From positions 434,001 through 498,000 of the forward strand of contig NZ_JAJDOP010000002.1 in the NCBI RefSeq assembly GCF_020595095.1: a DNA stretch of 64,000 nucleotides, given 5' to 3'. The stretch comes from Microvirga rosea. GTDB taxonomy: Bacteria; Pseudomonadota; Alphaproteobacteria; Rhizobiales; Beijerinckiaceae. How positions within the stretch are numbered: position 1 is the stretch's first letter; each line of letters starts with the position of its first letter. The position numbers and the translations under genes were made by a program. Below, one piece after another: positions 53,869-62,736 of this stretch. The notes below the pieces were generated by a model. That model did no database searches and was not told the origin of the DNA. It was given only the letters and a program-made list of their open reading frames with translations.

Positions 53869-54273
53869 ATGAATACTGCTGACTTGAAGACCGTTTGGGC
53901 CCCTCGCCTGCTGAGCATCCTGCGGATTGTCGCGGCCCTTATCTTCATGGCTCACGGAACCCAAAAGCTCCTCGGCTTTCCCGCCTCGCCCAATCCCGGA
54001 CCGGCGGCCATGAGCCTTCCGTGGATCGCAGGAATTCTCGAACTGATCGGCGGAGCCCTGCTCACCCTTGGGCTGTTTACGCGCCCGGTGGCTTTCATCC
54101 TGTCCGGCCAGATGGCCGTCGCATACTGGATGGCCCATGCGCCGCGCAGCTTCTTCCCGACCTTGAACGGCGGCGACGCGGCGATCCTCTACTGCTTCGT
54201 CTTCCTGTACCTCGTGGCGGCGGGCGGCGGCCTGTGGAGCCTCGACCACCTGCGCCAGCAGAAAACCGCCTGA
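53869..54273 (+). CDS. DoxX family membrane protein
   Basis: A 134-residue protein with four hydrophobic helices. LLSILRIVAALIFMAHGTQKLLGF at the N-terminus and LPWIAGILELIGGALLTLGLFTRPVAFILSGQMAVAYWM in the middle are typical of DoxX. Members are membrane proteins linked to thiol and oxidative stress. The ATG at 53869 is chosen. It stands alone. Confidence 0.9.
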   Translation: MNTADLKTVWAPRLLSILRIVAALIFMAHGTQKLLGFPASPNPGPAAMSLPWIAGILELIGGALLTLGLFTRPVAFILSGQMAVAYWMAHAPRSFFPTLNGGDAAILYCFVFLYLVAAGGGLWSLDHLRQQKTA

Positions 54274-54322
54274 CCGGCCGATCGTGGGAGGGGGCCGAGC
54301 GACCTCCTCCCATCCCGGCCCG

Positions 54323-55027
54323 TCAGGGTTGGCGAAAGCCGCGCTCTTTCAGGCGCCGCTCACGCTCATCTTCCAGCTCCACGTCGGTGCGGGTTCCAGC
54401 CGGCTCGTCGAGCGGGTTGGGCATCATGTCGGTGGTCAGGCCGGTCGTGGTTGACGCTGCGGCGCCGATCGGAGGAGCGCTTCCGTCCCAGCCTTCGGCC
54501 CGCCAGGCGTTCTGGCGTTCCTCGATATCGACGCGGCCCTCGTCGTCCAGAATATCGATGATCCGGCCCATCTCCACATCGTCGATTCGCACCGTCACCA
54601 GAGCGCCGCCCCGACGGATGCCCTCGGCATAGACGTGCGCCTCTTCCTCATTGACGCCGGCATCCACCAGGACCCCGGCAAGGCCGCCCATTGCCGCGCC
54701 TGCTCCCGCACCCACAAGGGTCGAAACCAGCCACCCGGCGGCTACAACCGGCCCGAGACCTGGAATTGCCAGCATTCCCAAGCCTGCAAGGAGTCCAGCA
54801 CCGCCGCCCGCGAGCGTGCCGATCGTCGCTCCAGTGCCGGTCGCATCGCTCTTGTCCTCGTCCGTGTCGTAGGAACGGGAGGCGTGCTGTGAATAGGTGT
54901 CGTTCGTGTTGTTCGCGACAAGGCTGATATCCCCGTGAGGAACGCCCGCAGCCTCGAGGCGGGACACGGCGCGCGCGGCTCCGTCGTAATTATCGTAGAA
55001 GGCGGTGATCGTGTTCTGGGCCATCAT
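54323..55027 (-). CDS. Glycine-zipper stress-type protein
   Basis: A 234-residue protein from the ATG at 55027 (AAGGAGAG upstream). The N-terminal part (ITAFYDNYDGAARAVSRLEAAGVPHGDISLVANN) looks like the 'general stress protein 17M-like' fold. A glycine-rich hydrophobic middle (ATIGTLAGGGAGLLAGLGMLAIPGLGPVVAAGWLVSTLVGAGAGAAMGGLAGVL) forms glycine zippers likely to insert in membranes. A second alpha/beta region (GALVTVRIDDVEMGRIIDILDDEGRVDIEER) and a charged tail follow. Such proteins are usually stress-induced; no EcfG motif was found here. Confidence 0.8.
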   Translation of the reverse strand: MMAQNTITAFYDNYDGAARAVSRLEAAGVPHGDISLVANNTNDTYSQHASRSYDTDEDKSDATGTGATIGTLAGGGAGLLAGLGMLAIPGLGPVVAAGWLVSTLVGAGAGAAMGGLAGVLVDAGVNEEEAHVYAEGIRRGGALVTVRIDDVEMGRIIDILDDEGRVDIEERQNAWRAEGWDGSAPPIGAAASTTTGLTTDMMPNPLDEPAGTRTDVELEDERERRLKERGFRQP

Positions 55028-55083
55028 AACTCTCCTTGAATACGGCATTCAGTCGGCTGCCCGTGGGACGCACCCAGACGGCG

Positions 55084-55407
55084 CTACTTCGATGCGACGT
55101 TGCCGCGAAAATCGAGCATGACCTCGACGCCCTGGCCGTTGCGCTGCGCCTTGGCATGCCAAATGCCCTGATCGTCCTTCCGAAGCTCGGATACATCGGT
55201 GAAGCCCTGCGCCTCGATCCGTGAACGGGCCTGCCCCTCGGTAAAGCTGTTTGCGCCGGGAGCCAGGGCCCCCGTGCTCTCAGGGCTGCCCTTCGGCTTG
55301 ATGTTGATGGCTGGATTGGTCGTCACCGAACCGGAGCCAGAGTTGGTTTGCGCAACAGCCGCAGTGCTCAGCAGGCTGGCTGCCGCAACGGCAAGGAGAA
55401 GGCGCAT
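55084..55407 (-). CDS. Exported PepSY-like protein
   Basis: A 107-residue protein starting at the ATG at 55407, with AAAGG upstream. It has a signal peptide (MRLLLAVAAASLLSTAAVAQ), a Ser/Thr/Pro-rich linker and a C-terminal module ARSRIEAQGFTDVSELRKDDQGIWHAKAQRNGQGVEVMLDFRGNV that resembles PepSY domains. The role is unknown. The longer in-frame reading upstream is not coding. Confidence 0.75.
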   Translation of the reverse strand: MRLLLAVAAASLLSTAAVAQTNSGSGSVTTNPAINIKPKGSPESTGALAPGANSFTEGQARSRIEAQGFTDVSELRKDDQGIWHAKAQRNGQGVEVMLDFRGNVASK

Positions 55408-55616
55408 GGAACGGACCTTTCTGTTGAGTTTCCATGAGCCTAATGTGCGACCGGTTCGAGGGTTCCGTTCCTTACGGTCACGGTCCGGGGATCGTGACCG
55501 GTCGGGTCGGCCGCTCCGGCATGTGCGTTTGTGTGCCGCCTTTTCTTCAAGCTCCGCGGCAGGTACATAGGAGAACACCAAAAGCGCTGCATCAAGGCGT
55601 CATAGGGGCAATTTCG

Positions 55617-55901
55617 ATGCGTCACATCCATCTCGACAATGGCCTGCGCCTGAGGTTTCCAGGGCGTGGGGAGGATTTCGACCAGGGGGTCGAGATCGGC
55701 ATGCTCGCGGTCCTGATGGATTCGCAGCAGCGCGAATTCACCCGGCGCATCGCCTCCGCGAACGTCGATCAGGTCCGGGCGATCGCGAAGCAGATGGGCT
55801 ATCATGTCGTCGAGGACCAGGCGGATGGCGAGTTCGTCGACCTGATCTTCCGGCACAGCACGGCTCGTCCCCAACTCAAGCTCGTCCATTCGGCCGGCTA
55901 G
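55617..55901 (+). CDS. Small conserved hypothetical protein
   Basis: A 94-residue protein starting MRHIHLDNGLRLRFPGRG at 55617, with GGGG upstream. No family is recognised. It contains EIGMLAVLMDSQQREFTRRIASANVDQVRAIAKQMGYHVVED, so it should be a small alpha/beta fold. It is followed by a hairpin terminator shared with the convergent bioY gene. Confidence 0.6.
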   Translation: MRHIHLDNGLRLRFPGRGEDFDQGVEIGMLAVLMDSQQREFTRRIASANVDQVRAIAKQMGYHVVEDQADGEFVDLIFRHSTARPQLKLVHSAG

Positions 55902-55915
55902 ACGAACCCCTCACG

Positions 55916-55941
55916 AAAAAAGCCGCCCGAAGGCGGCTTTT
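55916..55941. terminator. Bidirectional intrinsic terminator
   Basis: AAAAAGCCGCC-CGAA-GGCGGCTTTT lies between the small gene at 55617 and convergent bioY. Both sides have T or A runs. Confidence 0.8.
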
Positions 55942-55969
55942 CGTCGTCCGATCTCCCGGATCCGGGAAC

Positions 55970-56578
55970 TCAGCCCCGGCGGGTGACGGTCCAGGCGGCC
56001 TGCATCAACGCGGCGGCCAGCAAGGTCTTCACGACGGTCGCGGCCACGAAGGGAGCGGCACCGACGGTCCAGGCCTTCGCAAAGGGCATGATGGCGGAGA
56101 GCCAGCCAAGGCCGACCGCGAAAATCACCGCATGGCCGATGGTCATCATGACGAGGACACGCGCCAGGGAGCGGTCCCATCCCCGCTCGGCCATGGCGCC
56201 CATCACCAGAGCGGCAGCCAGGAAGCCGAACAGGAAGCCGCCGGTGGGGCTCAGGAAGTAGCCAAGGCCCGCCGGCATGGGGGGCGTGTTGGCGAAAACC
56301 GGCATGCCCATGGCCCCTTCCGCAAGATAAAGAGCCACCGTCGCGCCGCCGAGACGCCAGCCGTAGGAGGCTCCGATCAGCAGCACCACCATGGTCTGGA
56401 GCGTCATGGGAACGTAAGGCAGCGGCACTTGGACTTTTGCCGAGAGCGTGAGGAGCGCCGTGCCGACAACCATCAGCACGAGCGCGCGAAGGGCCGCGAA
56501 GCGGGCATCGTCGCGGGACGGCCAGAGCAGGCTGACGAGGGTGGACGGCGAGGCCAGGGATGTAGCGCCAGTCGACAT
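55970..56578 (-). CDS. bioY: Biotin transporter BioY
   Basis: A 202-residue membrane protein with six helices. KVQVPLPYVPMTLQTMVVLLIGASYGWRLGGATVALYLAEGAMGMPVFA and GLGYFLSPTGGFLFGFLAAALVMG are the defining segments of BioY, the biotin-binding S component of ECF transporters. It can work alone or with an ATPase module. No ECF ATPase genes are nearby. The ATG at 56578 is chosen. A biotin need or salvage is implied. Confidence 0.93.
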   Translation of the reverse strand: MSTGATSLASPSTLVSLLWPSRDDARFAALRALVLMVVGTALLTLSAKVQVPLPYVPMTLQTMVVLLIGASYGWRLGGATVALYLAEGAMGMPVFANTPPMPAGLGYFLSPTGGFLFGFLAAALVMGAMAERGWDRSLARVLVMMTIGHAVIFAVGLGWLSAIMPFAKAWTVGAAPFVAATVVKTLLAAALMQAAWTVTRRG

Positions 56579-56706
56579 CAAGAGATCTCCAGATCCTATT
56601 CCGCCGTTCGCAGGCGGTTCCAAACGCCTTATAGGTGGGTCGAGCGAACGTCTCAAGCCGCCCAGCCGCTTGCCCCCAACCGGGCGGAGAGAACCAAGAC
56701 AAAACC

Positions 56707-57627
56707 ATGGCCGATGACCTGACCTTCGACACCACGCCCCCCGCCGCTTCCGACCAGTGTGTGCGCCTGAGCCCGCTGGTCCGGCGAATCGTCGCCGACA
56801 ATCCCGGTCCGATCACCTTCACGGGCACCTGCAGCTATGTGGTGGGCGAAGGGCGGGTCGCCATCATCGATCCGGGTCCGGACTTGCCTGGACACGTGGA
56901 GGCTCTGCTCGATGCGGTTCGCGGCGAGACGGTCACCCACGTGCTTGTCACCCACACGCACCGGGACCATTCGCCTGCCGCGCGGGCCATCGTAGCGGCG
57001 ACCGGAGCACGTCTTGTCGGATGCGGCCCTCATCGCAGTGCGCGGCCGCTCGGGGCCGAAGAAGTAAACTTTCTGGAGGCGAGTTCCGACAAGGATTACG
57101 CACCGGACGAGGAGATGCGGGACGGTGATCAGGTCTCAGGCAGCGGCTGGAGCCTGACGGCGGTCGAAACGCCGGGCCACATGGCCAACCACCTCGCCTT
57201 CTTTCTTCCGGAGGAAAACGTGCTGTTCTCCGGGGACCACGTCATGGCGTGGTCGACAACCGTCATCGCCCCGCCGGACGGCTCCATGAGCGATTTCATG
57301 GCCTCCCTGGAGAAGCTTCGAGGCCGCGGCGAGCATCTTTACTGGCCCGGTCATGGCGGCCCGGTCCGCGACCCTCAGCGATTCGTGCGCGCCCTCGCCC
57401 ACCATCGCCGGCAGCGCGAAGTCTCGATCCTCAACCGGCTGGCTGCCGGTGACCGGACCATACCGGCTATCGTGGCCGCGATTTACCAGGGATTGAAACC
57501 TGCCCTCGTGGGTGCCGCGGGTCTCTCGGTGTTCGCCCATTTGGAAGATCTGGTCGCCAGAGGCGAGGTCGAAACCGAAGGACTTCCGTCCCTCGACGGA
57601 GAGTATCGTCTCGGCGGAGGAACTTAA
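56707..57627 (+). CDS. MBL-fold metallo-hydrolase (LACTB2-like)
   Basis: A 306-residue metallo-beta-lactamase-fold protein. The zinc motif THTHRDH is at residues 82-88, with further ligands in TPGHMANH, SGDHVM and WPGHGGP. A C-terminal winged-helix-like region (REVSILNRLAAGDRTIPAIVAAIYQG) is the BLACT_WH extension of LACTB2-type proteins. A hydrolase or endonuclease-like role is possible. The ATG at 56707 is chosen. It overlaps the convergent DUF1499 gene by 4 bases. Confidence 0.88.
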   Translation: MADDLTFDTTPPAASDQCVRLSPLVRRIVADNPGPITFTGTCSYVVGEGRVAIIDPGPDLPGHVEALLDAVRGETVTHVLVTHTHRDHSPAARAIVAATGARLVGCGPHRSARPLGAEEVNFLEASSDKDYAPDEEMRDGDQVSGSGWSLTAVETPGHMANHLAFFLPEENVLFSGDHVMAWSTTVIAPPDGSMSDFMASLEKLRGRGEHLYWPGHGGPVRDPQRFVRALAHHRRQREVSILNRLAAGDRTIPAIVAAIYQGLKPALVGAAGLSVFAHLEDLVARGEVETEGLPSLDGEYRLGGGT

Positions 57628-58403
57628 TCGAGAGCAAGGGCCAGATTGGAAGCCTCGTCCAGGAAAGCCCGAATACGGGCGGCGTTGGCCCCCAGATCAT
57701 GCTGTCCCATCCGCGAGGCGGAACGGATGTCGATCCGGGTCCCGTCGGCCCGTGGCCTGATGCGCACCGTCACGTCATCGGGAAGCTTGAGGAGAAAGCT
57801 GTAGGCAACCGCCTCCAGGCGCCCGGCGCCCATCCTGCCTCCGGGGGGCACGGTCTCGATGATCTTCCAGCCCAAACGCTCGGCGGCCTTCTTGACGACC
57901 TCGAACGCCTCTTCCGGACCGACATCGAGCGTCAGCGGCGCGATGCGGGTATAAGCCTGGCGTTGCGCCTCCCGCACCGCGGGGGACATATCGGGGGGAA
58001 CGCGGCCTGCCCTGGCGTCCAGGGCAGCGCGCGAGCGGGAGAAGGTCGGCGGATCTTCCGTGTCGGTGGTGACGTCGGTGATCGGCGGCAACGTTGCGGC
58101 CTTCACGGCCATCAAGGCCGGATAGGCGAGCACCAGCGCGGCGATCACAAGCCCTCGGATCGCAGAGCCGAGCCCCCTAAGTCCCTCCTGCCAGATACGC
58201 AAGAAGGCCATGAACGAGAAGGCGACCGCCAGAAGAGCCACGACGATGCCGGCCCCCAAGGCGACGAACCCCGGCTCGTAGTCGATACGCCCGAACCGGA
58301 TAAGTCCGGCCGCCATGGCCGAAACGGCCAGGGCGAACCACGCCGCCGTGGGAGACCACTTGGCGGGGCGGGAATAGGGTTCCTCGATAATGAGATGGCG
58401 CAT
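57624..58403 (-). CDS. DUF1499 membrane protein
   Basis: A 259-residue protein with three N-terminal hydrophobic helices (about residues 18-110) and a C-terminal DUF1499 domain (LPPITDVTTDTEDPPTF, YTRIAPLTLDVGPEEAFEVVKKAAERLGW, RIDIRSASRMGQHDLGANAARIRAFL). It is the last gene of the DUF898 - M48 - DUF1499 unit and abuts the M48 gene at a shared stop/start. The function is unknown. Confidence 0.88.
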   Translation of the reverse strand: MRHLIIEEPYSRPAKWSPTAAWFALAVSAMAAGLIRFGRIDYEPGFVALGAGIVVALLAVAFSFMAFLRIWQEGLRGLGSAIRGLVIAALVLAYPALMAVKAATLPPITDVTTDTEDPPTFSRSRAALDARAGRVPPDMSPAVREAQRQAYTRIAPLTLDVGPEEAFEVVKKAAERLGWKIIETVPPGGRMGAGRLEAVAYSFLLKLPDDVTVRIRPRADGTRIDIRSASRMGQHDLGANAARIRAFLDEASNLALALD

Positions 58404-59467
58404 CAGGACGTCTTACAAATCTCTTTGAGCGCGCGCCACTCCTGATTGGTCAGAAGCGGCGCACCCTGCTCCCTTGGAACAAGTCGCTCAAGAACCTTGA
58501 GCCGCTCATCGGTGACCGGGTGGGTGGAGAGAAATGCCGGGAGCTTGCTTTCGTTCCCCTCGATCCGCTTGAGGAGATGCGCCATCGCGGCGGACGAGCG
58601 CCCGAGATCGGTCATCGTCTGCCCCGCGAACGCATCAGCGGCCCGCTCCGCATCGCGCGAATAGGCATTATCCACGAGCATGCGGCTCATGAACACAAGG
58701 GCCCCGCTGCCGGTCACGTCGCCGAAGAGCAATCCGAACAGATAGGAACTCCCGCCTGTCTGGATCAGCTTGCGGAGGCTGTCCCGATGGTGAGCATGTC
58801 CCATCTCGTGCGCCAGCACGCCGGCGATCTCGTCGGGCGCCTCGGCCTTTTCCAGCAGGGCGCGAAAAAGGTAGATCTTGCCGCCGGGAAGCGTGATCGC
58901 ATTCGGCACTCTCGAATCCAGAACCTGAATGTCGATTTCCTCGGCGGCAGGATTGCTGCTCCGCAGCCGCGCGGTCAGCGATGCGAGAGCCGCCGAGCCC
59001 TGCGGGTCCGAGCAGATCTTGTCGCCGACGATCAACCGGATCTGATTGTCGACCGCCTGGCCGAGGCGCTTCTCCCAGGATGCGGGCACCAAAGGCGTCA
59101 TCCGCTCCGCGACGACCGGCACGAGAAACAGGACGCACAGGACGATCGAGGCGGCGGCCGCCGCCGACCAGAGGACGATACGGCCGATCTTTTCCTTCGG
59201 ATTGCTCGCATGGAGCCTTGGACATGCGGCTTGAACGGCGGATTGCAGCGCCCCGTCGAAGATGTCGAGGCGCGCCAGACCGGGCTCGTCCTGGAGAACG
59301 AGGCGCAAGACTCCCTCCGGCGCGTCGGCGCGCCGGACCTTGCCGACCGGCCATGAGGCGATCCATTGGCCGGCTTCCTCGACATCGAGACTCGACGACG
59401 TGATTCTGATCGAAACGGCTCTACGACGCGCGCTTAGTCCATCGTAGAAAATAGCCGCATCCGCCAT
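58403..59467 (-). CDS. M48 family metallopeptidase with DUF898 partner
   Basis: A 354-residue membrane-linked zinc protease. A hydrophobic helix lies at about 96-118, and the zinc motif HEMGH is at 220-224, with the third ligand region further on (NAYSRDAERAADAFAG). The N-terminus (1-90) is a separate small domain. Members of this class (BepA/YcaL-like) act on outer-membrane or envelope proteins. It is encoded after the DUF898 gene, and the DUF1499 gene follows directly. Confidence 0.88.
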   Translation of the reverse strand: MADAAIFYDGLSARRRAVSIRITSSSLDVEEAGQWIASWPVGKVRRADAPEGVLRLVLQDEPGLARLDIFDGALQSAVQAACPRLHASNPKEKIGRIVLWSAAAAASIVLCVLFLVPVVAERMTPLVPASWEKRLGQAVDNQIRLIVGDKICSDPQGSAALASLTARLRSSNPAAEEIDIQVLDSRVPNAITLPGGKIYLFRALLEKAEAPDEIAGVLAHEMGHAHHRDSLRKLIQTGGSSYLFGLLFGDVTGSGALVFMSRMLVDNAYSRDAERAADAFAGQTMTDLGRSSAAMAHLLKRIEGNESKLPAFLSTHPVTDERLKVLERLVPREQGAPLLTNQEWRALKEICKTS

Positions 59468-59603
59468 CCGTCACCCTCTCCGCAAACCCATGCGTTCCGT
59501 ATGCGATTGTCGTTTCGCCCGAGCGCCCATCACGCAGAAGGCGGATGGAAAGCCCTTATCTCACGCAAGAGCCTTGCGCCAAACGTGATGCCCGGTGACC
59601 TGC

Positions 59604-60860
59604 TTACAAGCCGACATTGAAGTCGAGAGCATCCGCGAGACCTTCGCCCAGAACGCCCGACGGTTGCCCGGCGGCGACGGCCGCGTCGAGCGCCGGAAGA
59701 TTGGCGACTGACACGGAGTTGACCATGACGGCCCAAAGGCCGCGCCCGATGAAATACCGCTGAATGACGCCGAGGCCGAGGAGCAGGACGAGATACAAAA
59801 GCGCCGCAACAACAACGACCGTGGCGATGCCCGGCATGCTCTCCCGCACCAACTCACTGTCGTGTGTAAAGACGGTGTTGAACTCCACGAGCAGAGGCAG
59901 AATCTGTTGCTTGAAAATGAATCCCACGAGAGCGATGCCCAGACCGAAGCAGATCATAAATGCCAGGGAGGAGAAGATCAGCTTGAGGAATACGCCGACG
60001 AACGCGCGCTTGCGCAGCTGACTCGACACGGTGACCTCGCCGAAACGGATTCCCTCCAGTTGCCAGCGGGCAAAGATCGCCATGGCGATCGGCCAAAGGG
60101 CCAGAAAAGCGAGAAGGATGATGAACGGGGGTGTGAGATTTGCCCATAGTCCCGCGGGATCTCCTTGCTTGTGCAGAAAGGCAGCAAACCCCACGGGAAG
60201 TCCGACGACCAATACGATTCCGAGCGCCCAAACCCACACGCCGCGCTTGAACAACGTCCAGCCGGATCCGGTGAAGTCCCCCTGCAGCGTGCCGAAAAAG
60301 GTGTGGCGCATCCGATAGCGTTCGAGGGACGCGGATGCCCATGGCAGCGCGAGGCCGAGTGTCAGGATCGTCGCGAGGTCCCACAGGATGGCCCGGCCGG
60401 CATAGGCCCAGCCTTTCCCGGTCATCCAGAAGCGCATACCCCGGAAAATCGTCCGCGTCGCACGATAGCGGCGCGCCCGGTAGGATCCGAAATGGGCCAG
60501 CACATACATGACGATGACCAGCGGAATGCTGGCGAGAGCATGTTTCTCCTCGAGCATCAGGCCGAGGATGAAATACGCCAGATAGAGAGGGGTCAGAACC
60601 GCCAGGGCGATAAAGAACCCGATCAGCAATTCCTTGGCCGTGCCCGCATACTCGAACGCCTCCCCGGCCACCTGGGTGTTCGACCAGAGATGGCGGCGCA
60701 TCTTCGTGATGAGCCAGAAGCGATAGAACCCGAAGGTCGGGATCTGGAACAGACTGCCGGCGATCAGGATCTTCAGGAATTCACGCCCTCTGCCGGAGAA
60801 AGACATGGGTACGGCCTCGGGTACCGCCGGTCCGATGGTTGAAGCCAGAGAAGTCGTCAT
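59604..60860 (-). CDS. DUF898 (YjgN-like) membrane protein
   Basis: A 418-residue polytopic membrane protein. FSGRGREFLKILIAGSLFQIPTFGFYRFWLITKMRRHLWSNT at the N-terminus and RYRATRTIFRGMRFWMTGKGWAYAGRAILWDL in the middle are the defining DUF898 segments. About eight to nine helices are visible. Its job is unknown. It begins the unit with the M48 protease and DUF1499 protein. Confidence 0.9.
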   Translation of the reverse strand: MTTSLASTIGPAVPEAVPMSFSGRGREFLKILIAGSLFQIPTFGFYRFWLITKMRRHLWSNTQVAGEAFEYAGTAKELLIGFFIALAVLTPLYLAYFILGLMLEEKHALASIPLVIVMYVLAHFGSYRARRYRATRTIFRGMRFWMTGKGWAYAGRAILWDLATILTLGLALPWASASLERYRMRHTFFGTLQGDFTGSGWTLFKRGVWVWALGIVLVVGLPVGFAAFLHKQGDPAGLWANLTPPFIILLAFLALWPIAMAIFARWQLEGIRFGEVTVSSQLRKRAFVGVFLKLIFSSLAFMICFGLGIALVGFIFKQQILPLLVEFNTVFTHDSELVRESMPGIATVVVVAALLYLVLLLGLGVIQRYFIGRGLWAVMVNSVSVANLPALDAAVAAGQPSGVLGEGLADALDFNVGL

Positions 60861-61027
60861 GAAGTCCGATCCTTGGGTGAAGACGAAGCAACTTTATAGC
60901 GGTTTATTGCTATGGAAAACCGCATAAGCTAAGCCGCAGGCGAGCCATTCACAGCCTTCCGGGATCCCGGTGGGATGACGCGCCGGATGGTTTTGATCTA
61001 AACTGTTCCAGATGCGGGAGGATTTCT

Positions 61028-61525
61028 GTGCCGTTGACCTCACCTTCTCCAAGCCAGGCAGCCGATCAGATCCCGGATCCATTCCGTGTGTGGTTTCGCT
61101 TTATCCGACTTCATCGCCGCGCCACCAACACGATTGCCGCCGAGTTGAAGGCATTGGGCCTGTCCATCCCGCAATTCGACCTCCTGTCCACGCTCACGGA
61201 GCAGGAGGGGCTCAGCCAGCAGGAGCTGGCGGAGCGGCTTTACGTGACGAAGGGCAACGTATCGGGCCTTCTCGACCGGATGGTCGAGGCGGATCTCGTG
61301 GAGCGGCGCGCCATTCCGGGCGACCGCCGTTCCAATGCCCTTTATCTGACGGCCAAAGGCCGGGAACTCGCCGAACGGGGCATCGGGGTCCAGCGATCCT
61401 ATGTCCAGGGAACGCTCGGGACCCTGCCGCCGGCGGATCTTGCCGATCTTGAGCGGATCGTCCTCGCTTGGCGCGAAAAGGCCCGGGCTGCGGAGACCGA
61501 AGCTCTTGATCGTCTCCGGCGTTAA
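61028..61525 (+). CDS. MarR family transcriptional regulator
   Basis: A 165-residue winged-helix regulator starting with GTG at 61028 after GGGAGG. LSIPQFDLLSTLTEQEGLSQQELAERLYVTKGNVSGLLDRMVEADLVERRAIPGDRRSNALYLTAKGREL is the classic MarR DNA-binding region. The N- and C-terminal helices for dimerisation are present. The ligand and target are unknown; no efflux gene is adjacent. Confidence 0.92.
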   Translation: MPLTSPSPSQAADQIPDPFRVWFRFIRLHRRATNTIAAELKALGLSIPQFDLLSTLTEQEGLSQQELAERLYVTKGNVSGLLDRMVEADLVERRAIPGDRRSNALYLTAKGRELAERGIGVQRSYVQGTLGTLPPADLADLERIVLAWREKARAAETEALDRLRR

Positions 61526-61697
61526 GGCGGGATGTTTCGGCGGTTGCCTTCGCGGGCGGCGTTAATCGGCAATTAAGCTCATTTCGGTCATTTGCAGCCA
61601 AGCCAGCAAATGATCACGAGACTGCCCTGAAGCTGCCCAGAGCCTCCTGATCATGCGCGCAGGCTATGAAACAGCCTGTTTCCTTGGGAGGATTTTT

Positions 61698-61895
61698 GTG
61701 ACGAAGCAAATCGCCGAACGCGACAGCCAACCGCGCCATCACGCCATCCATGCCGCTCGCCATCCGCATCCGGCTTTCAAGCCCGTGGCCCTTCCGGCCC
61801 TTGCCGCCGCCGTGCAGGCCGCCAACCTGAAGACGAAGCAGCCTCGGCAGCATGCCCTTCCGGCGATCCTGCGCAAGGAGGCAATGACCGATTAA
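61698..61895 (+). CDS. Small basic protein, unknown function
   Basis: A 65-residue basic protein starting with GTG at 61698 (GGGAGG just upstream). It reads MTKQIAERDSQPRHHAIHAARHPHPAFKP and is rich in His, Ala and Lys/Arg. No family is recognised. The hairpin at 61912-61938 follows it. Confidence 0.55.
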   Translation: MTKQIAERDSQPRHHAIHAARHPHPAFKPVALPALAAAVQAANLKTKQPRQHALPAILRKEAMTD

Positions 61896-61911
61896 TCCCG
61901 GAAACGGGAGA

Positions 61912-61938
61912 GGTTGAGCGCCGCCTGGGCGCTCAACC
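61912..61938. terminator. Hairpin between convergent genes
   Basis: GGTTGAGCGCC and GGCGCTCAACC form a perfect 11-pair stem with the loop GCCTG. It lies between the small gene and the convergent L,D-transpeptidase gene. It lacks a clear T-run, so termination is likely but not certain. Confidence 0.6.
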
Positions 61939-61939
61939 A

Positions 61940-62527
61940 TCAGCGAACGATGACCTTCGCGTTCACGTCGGCCCGGTTATAGAGATCGACCACGTCGATA
62001 TTGCGCATGCGGATGCACCCGGACGAGACCGCTTGGCCGATCTTCTCAGGCTCGTTGGTGCCATGGATGCGGTAAAGCGTGTCCTTGTTGCCGTCGAACA
62101 GATAGAGGGCCCGAGCGCCCAGAGGATTCTCCGGTCCGCCCTTCGTGAAACGCACGTGCGGCCAGCGGGCCTTCATTTCCGCCGGAGGATTCCAGTCCGG
62201 CCACTCGGCCTTGCGGGCAATGCGCGCGGTTCCGGTCCAGCCATAGGCCTCGTCCCCGACGGCGACGCCATAACGGATCACCTTCTTGCCCGGCAGCACG
62301 TAATAAAGATACCGCTCCTTCGTATCGACCACGATGGTGCCGGGCGCTTCACCGGTCGGATCGTCCATCTGGTAGCGTGCGTAGCGCGGCTCTTCCTGGG
62401 CTTTCGGCACCAGCGCCATCCATTCGGCGTCACGGGAGGAAACCTCCGGATCGGGAACGCCTTTGAAGGTGCACCCGGCAAGGGCCGTGGTGGCAATGAC
62501 AAGGAGAGTCAGGGGGGAAAGGCGCAT
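61940..62527 (-). CDS. L,D-transpeptidase lipoprotein (YkuD)
   Basis: A 195-residue protein from the ATG at 62527. The signal peptide ends in the lipobox LAGC (Cys19), so it is a lipoprotein. The YkuD catalytic core carries His at about 155 (IHGTNEP) and Cys at about 171 (SSGCIRMRN). It should make 3-3 peptidoglycan cross-links or attach proteins to peptidoglycan. The sequence before it (DTKERYLYYVLPGKKVIRYGVAVG) is typical of the family. Confidence 0.92.
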   Translation of the reverse strand: MRLSPLTLLVIATTALAGCTFKGVPDPEVSSRDAEWMALVPKAQEEPRYARYQMDDPTGEAPGTIVVDTKERYLYYVLPGKKVIRYGVAVGDEAYGWTGTARIARKAEWPDWNPPAEMKARWPHVRFTKGGPENPLGARALYLFDGNKDTLYRIHGTNEPEKIGQAVSSGCIRMRNIDVVDLYNRADVNAKVIVR

Positions 62528-62736
62528 GGTCGGAGCTCTCGTCCGGCTTGAGAAGCCGTTTTGATAACGCGGCAGTAAATTAAAAGTCCCATACCCCATT
62601 GGGGCGATTCGCCAACCATGCCACGGCTTTTATCGAAAGGGTGTTGCAGCACAACAACATAGACACATGCTGTTGCGGCTGCGACACTGATGACCTCGCC
62701 ATCGCCGTCCTGCCTTCAGAGTTTTCGTGTTCCCGC

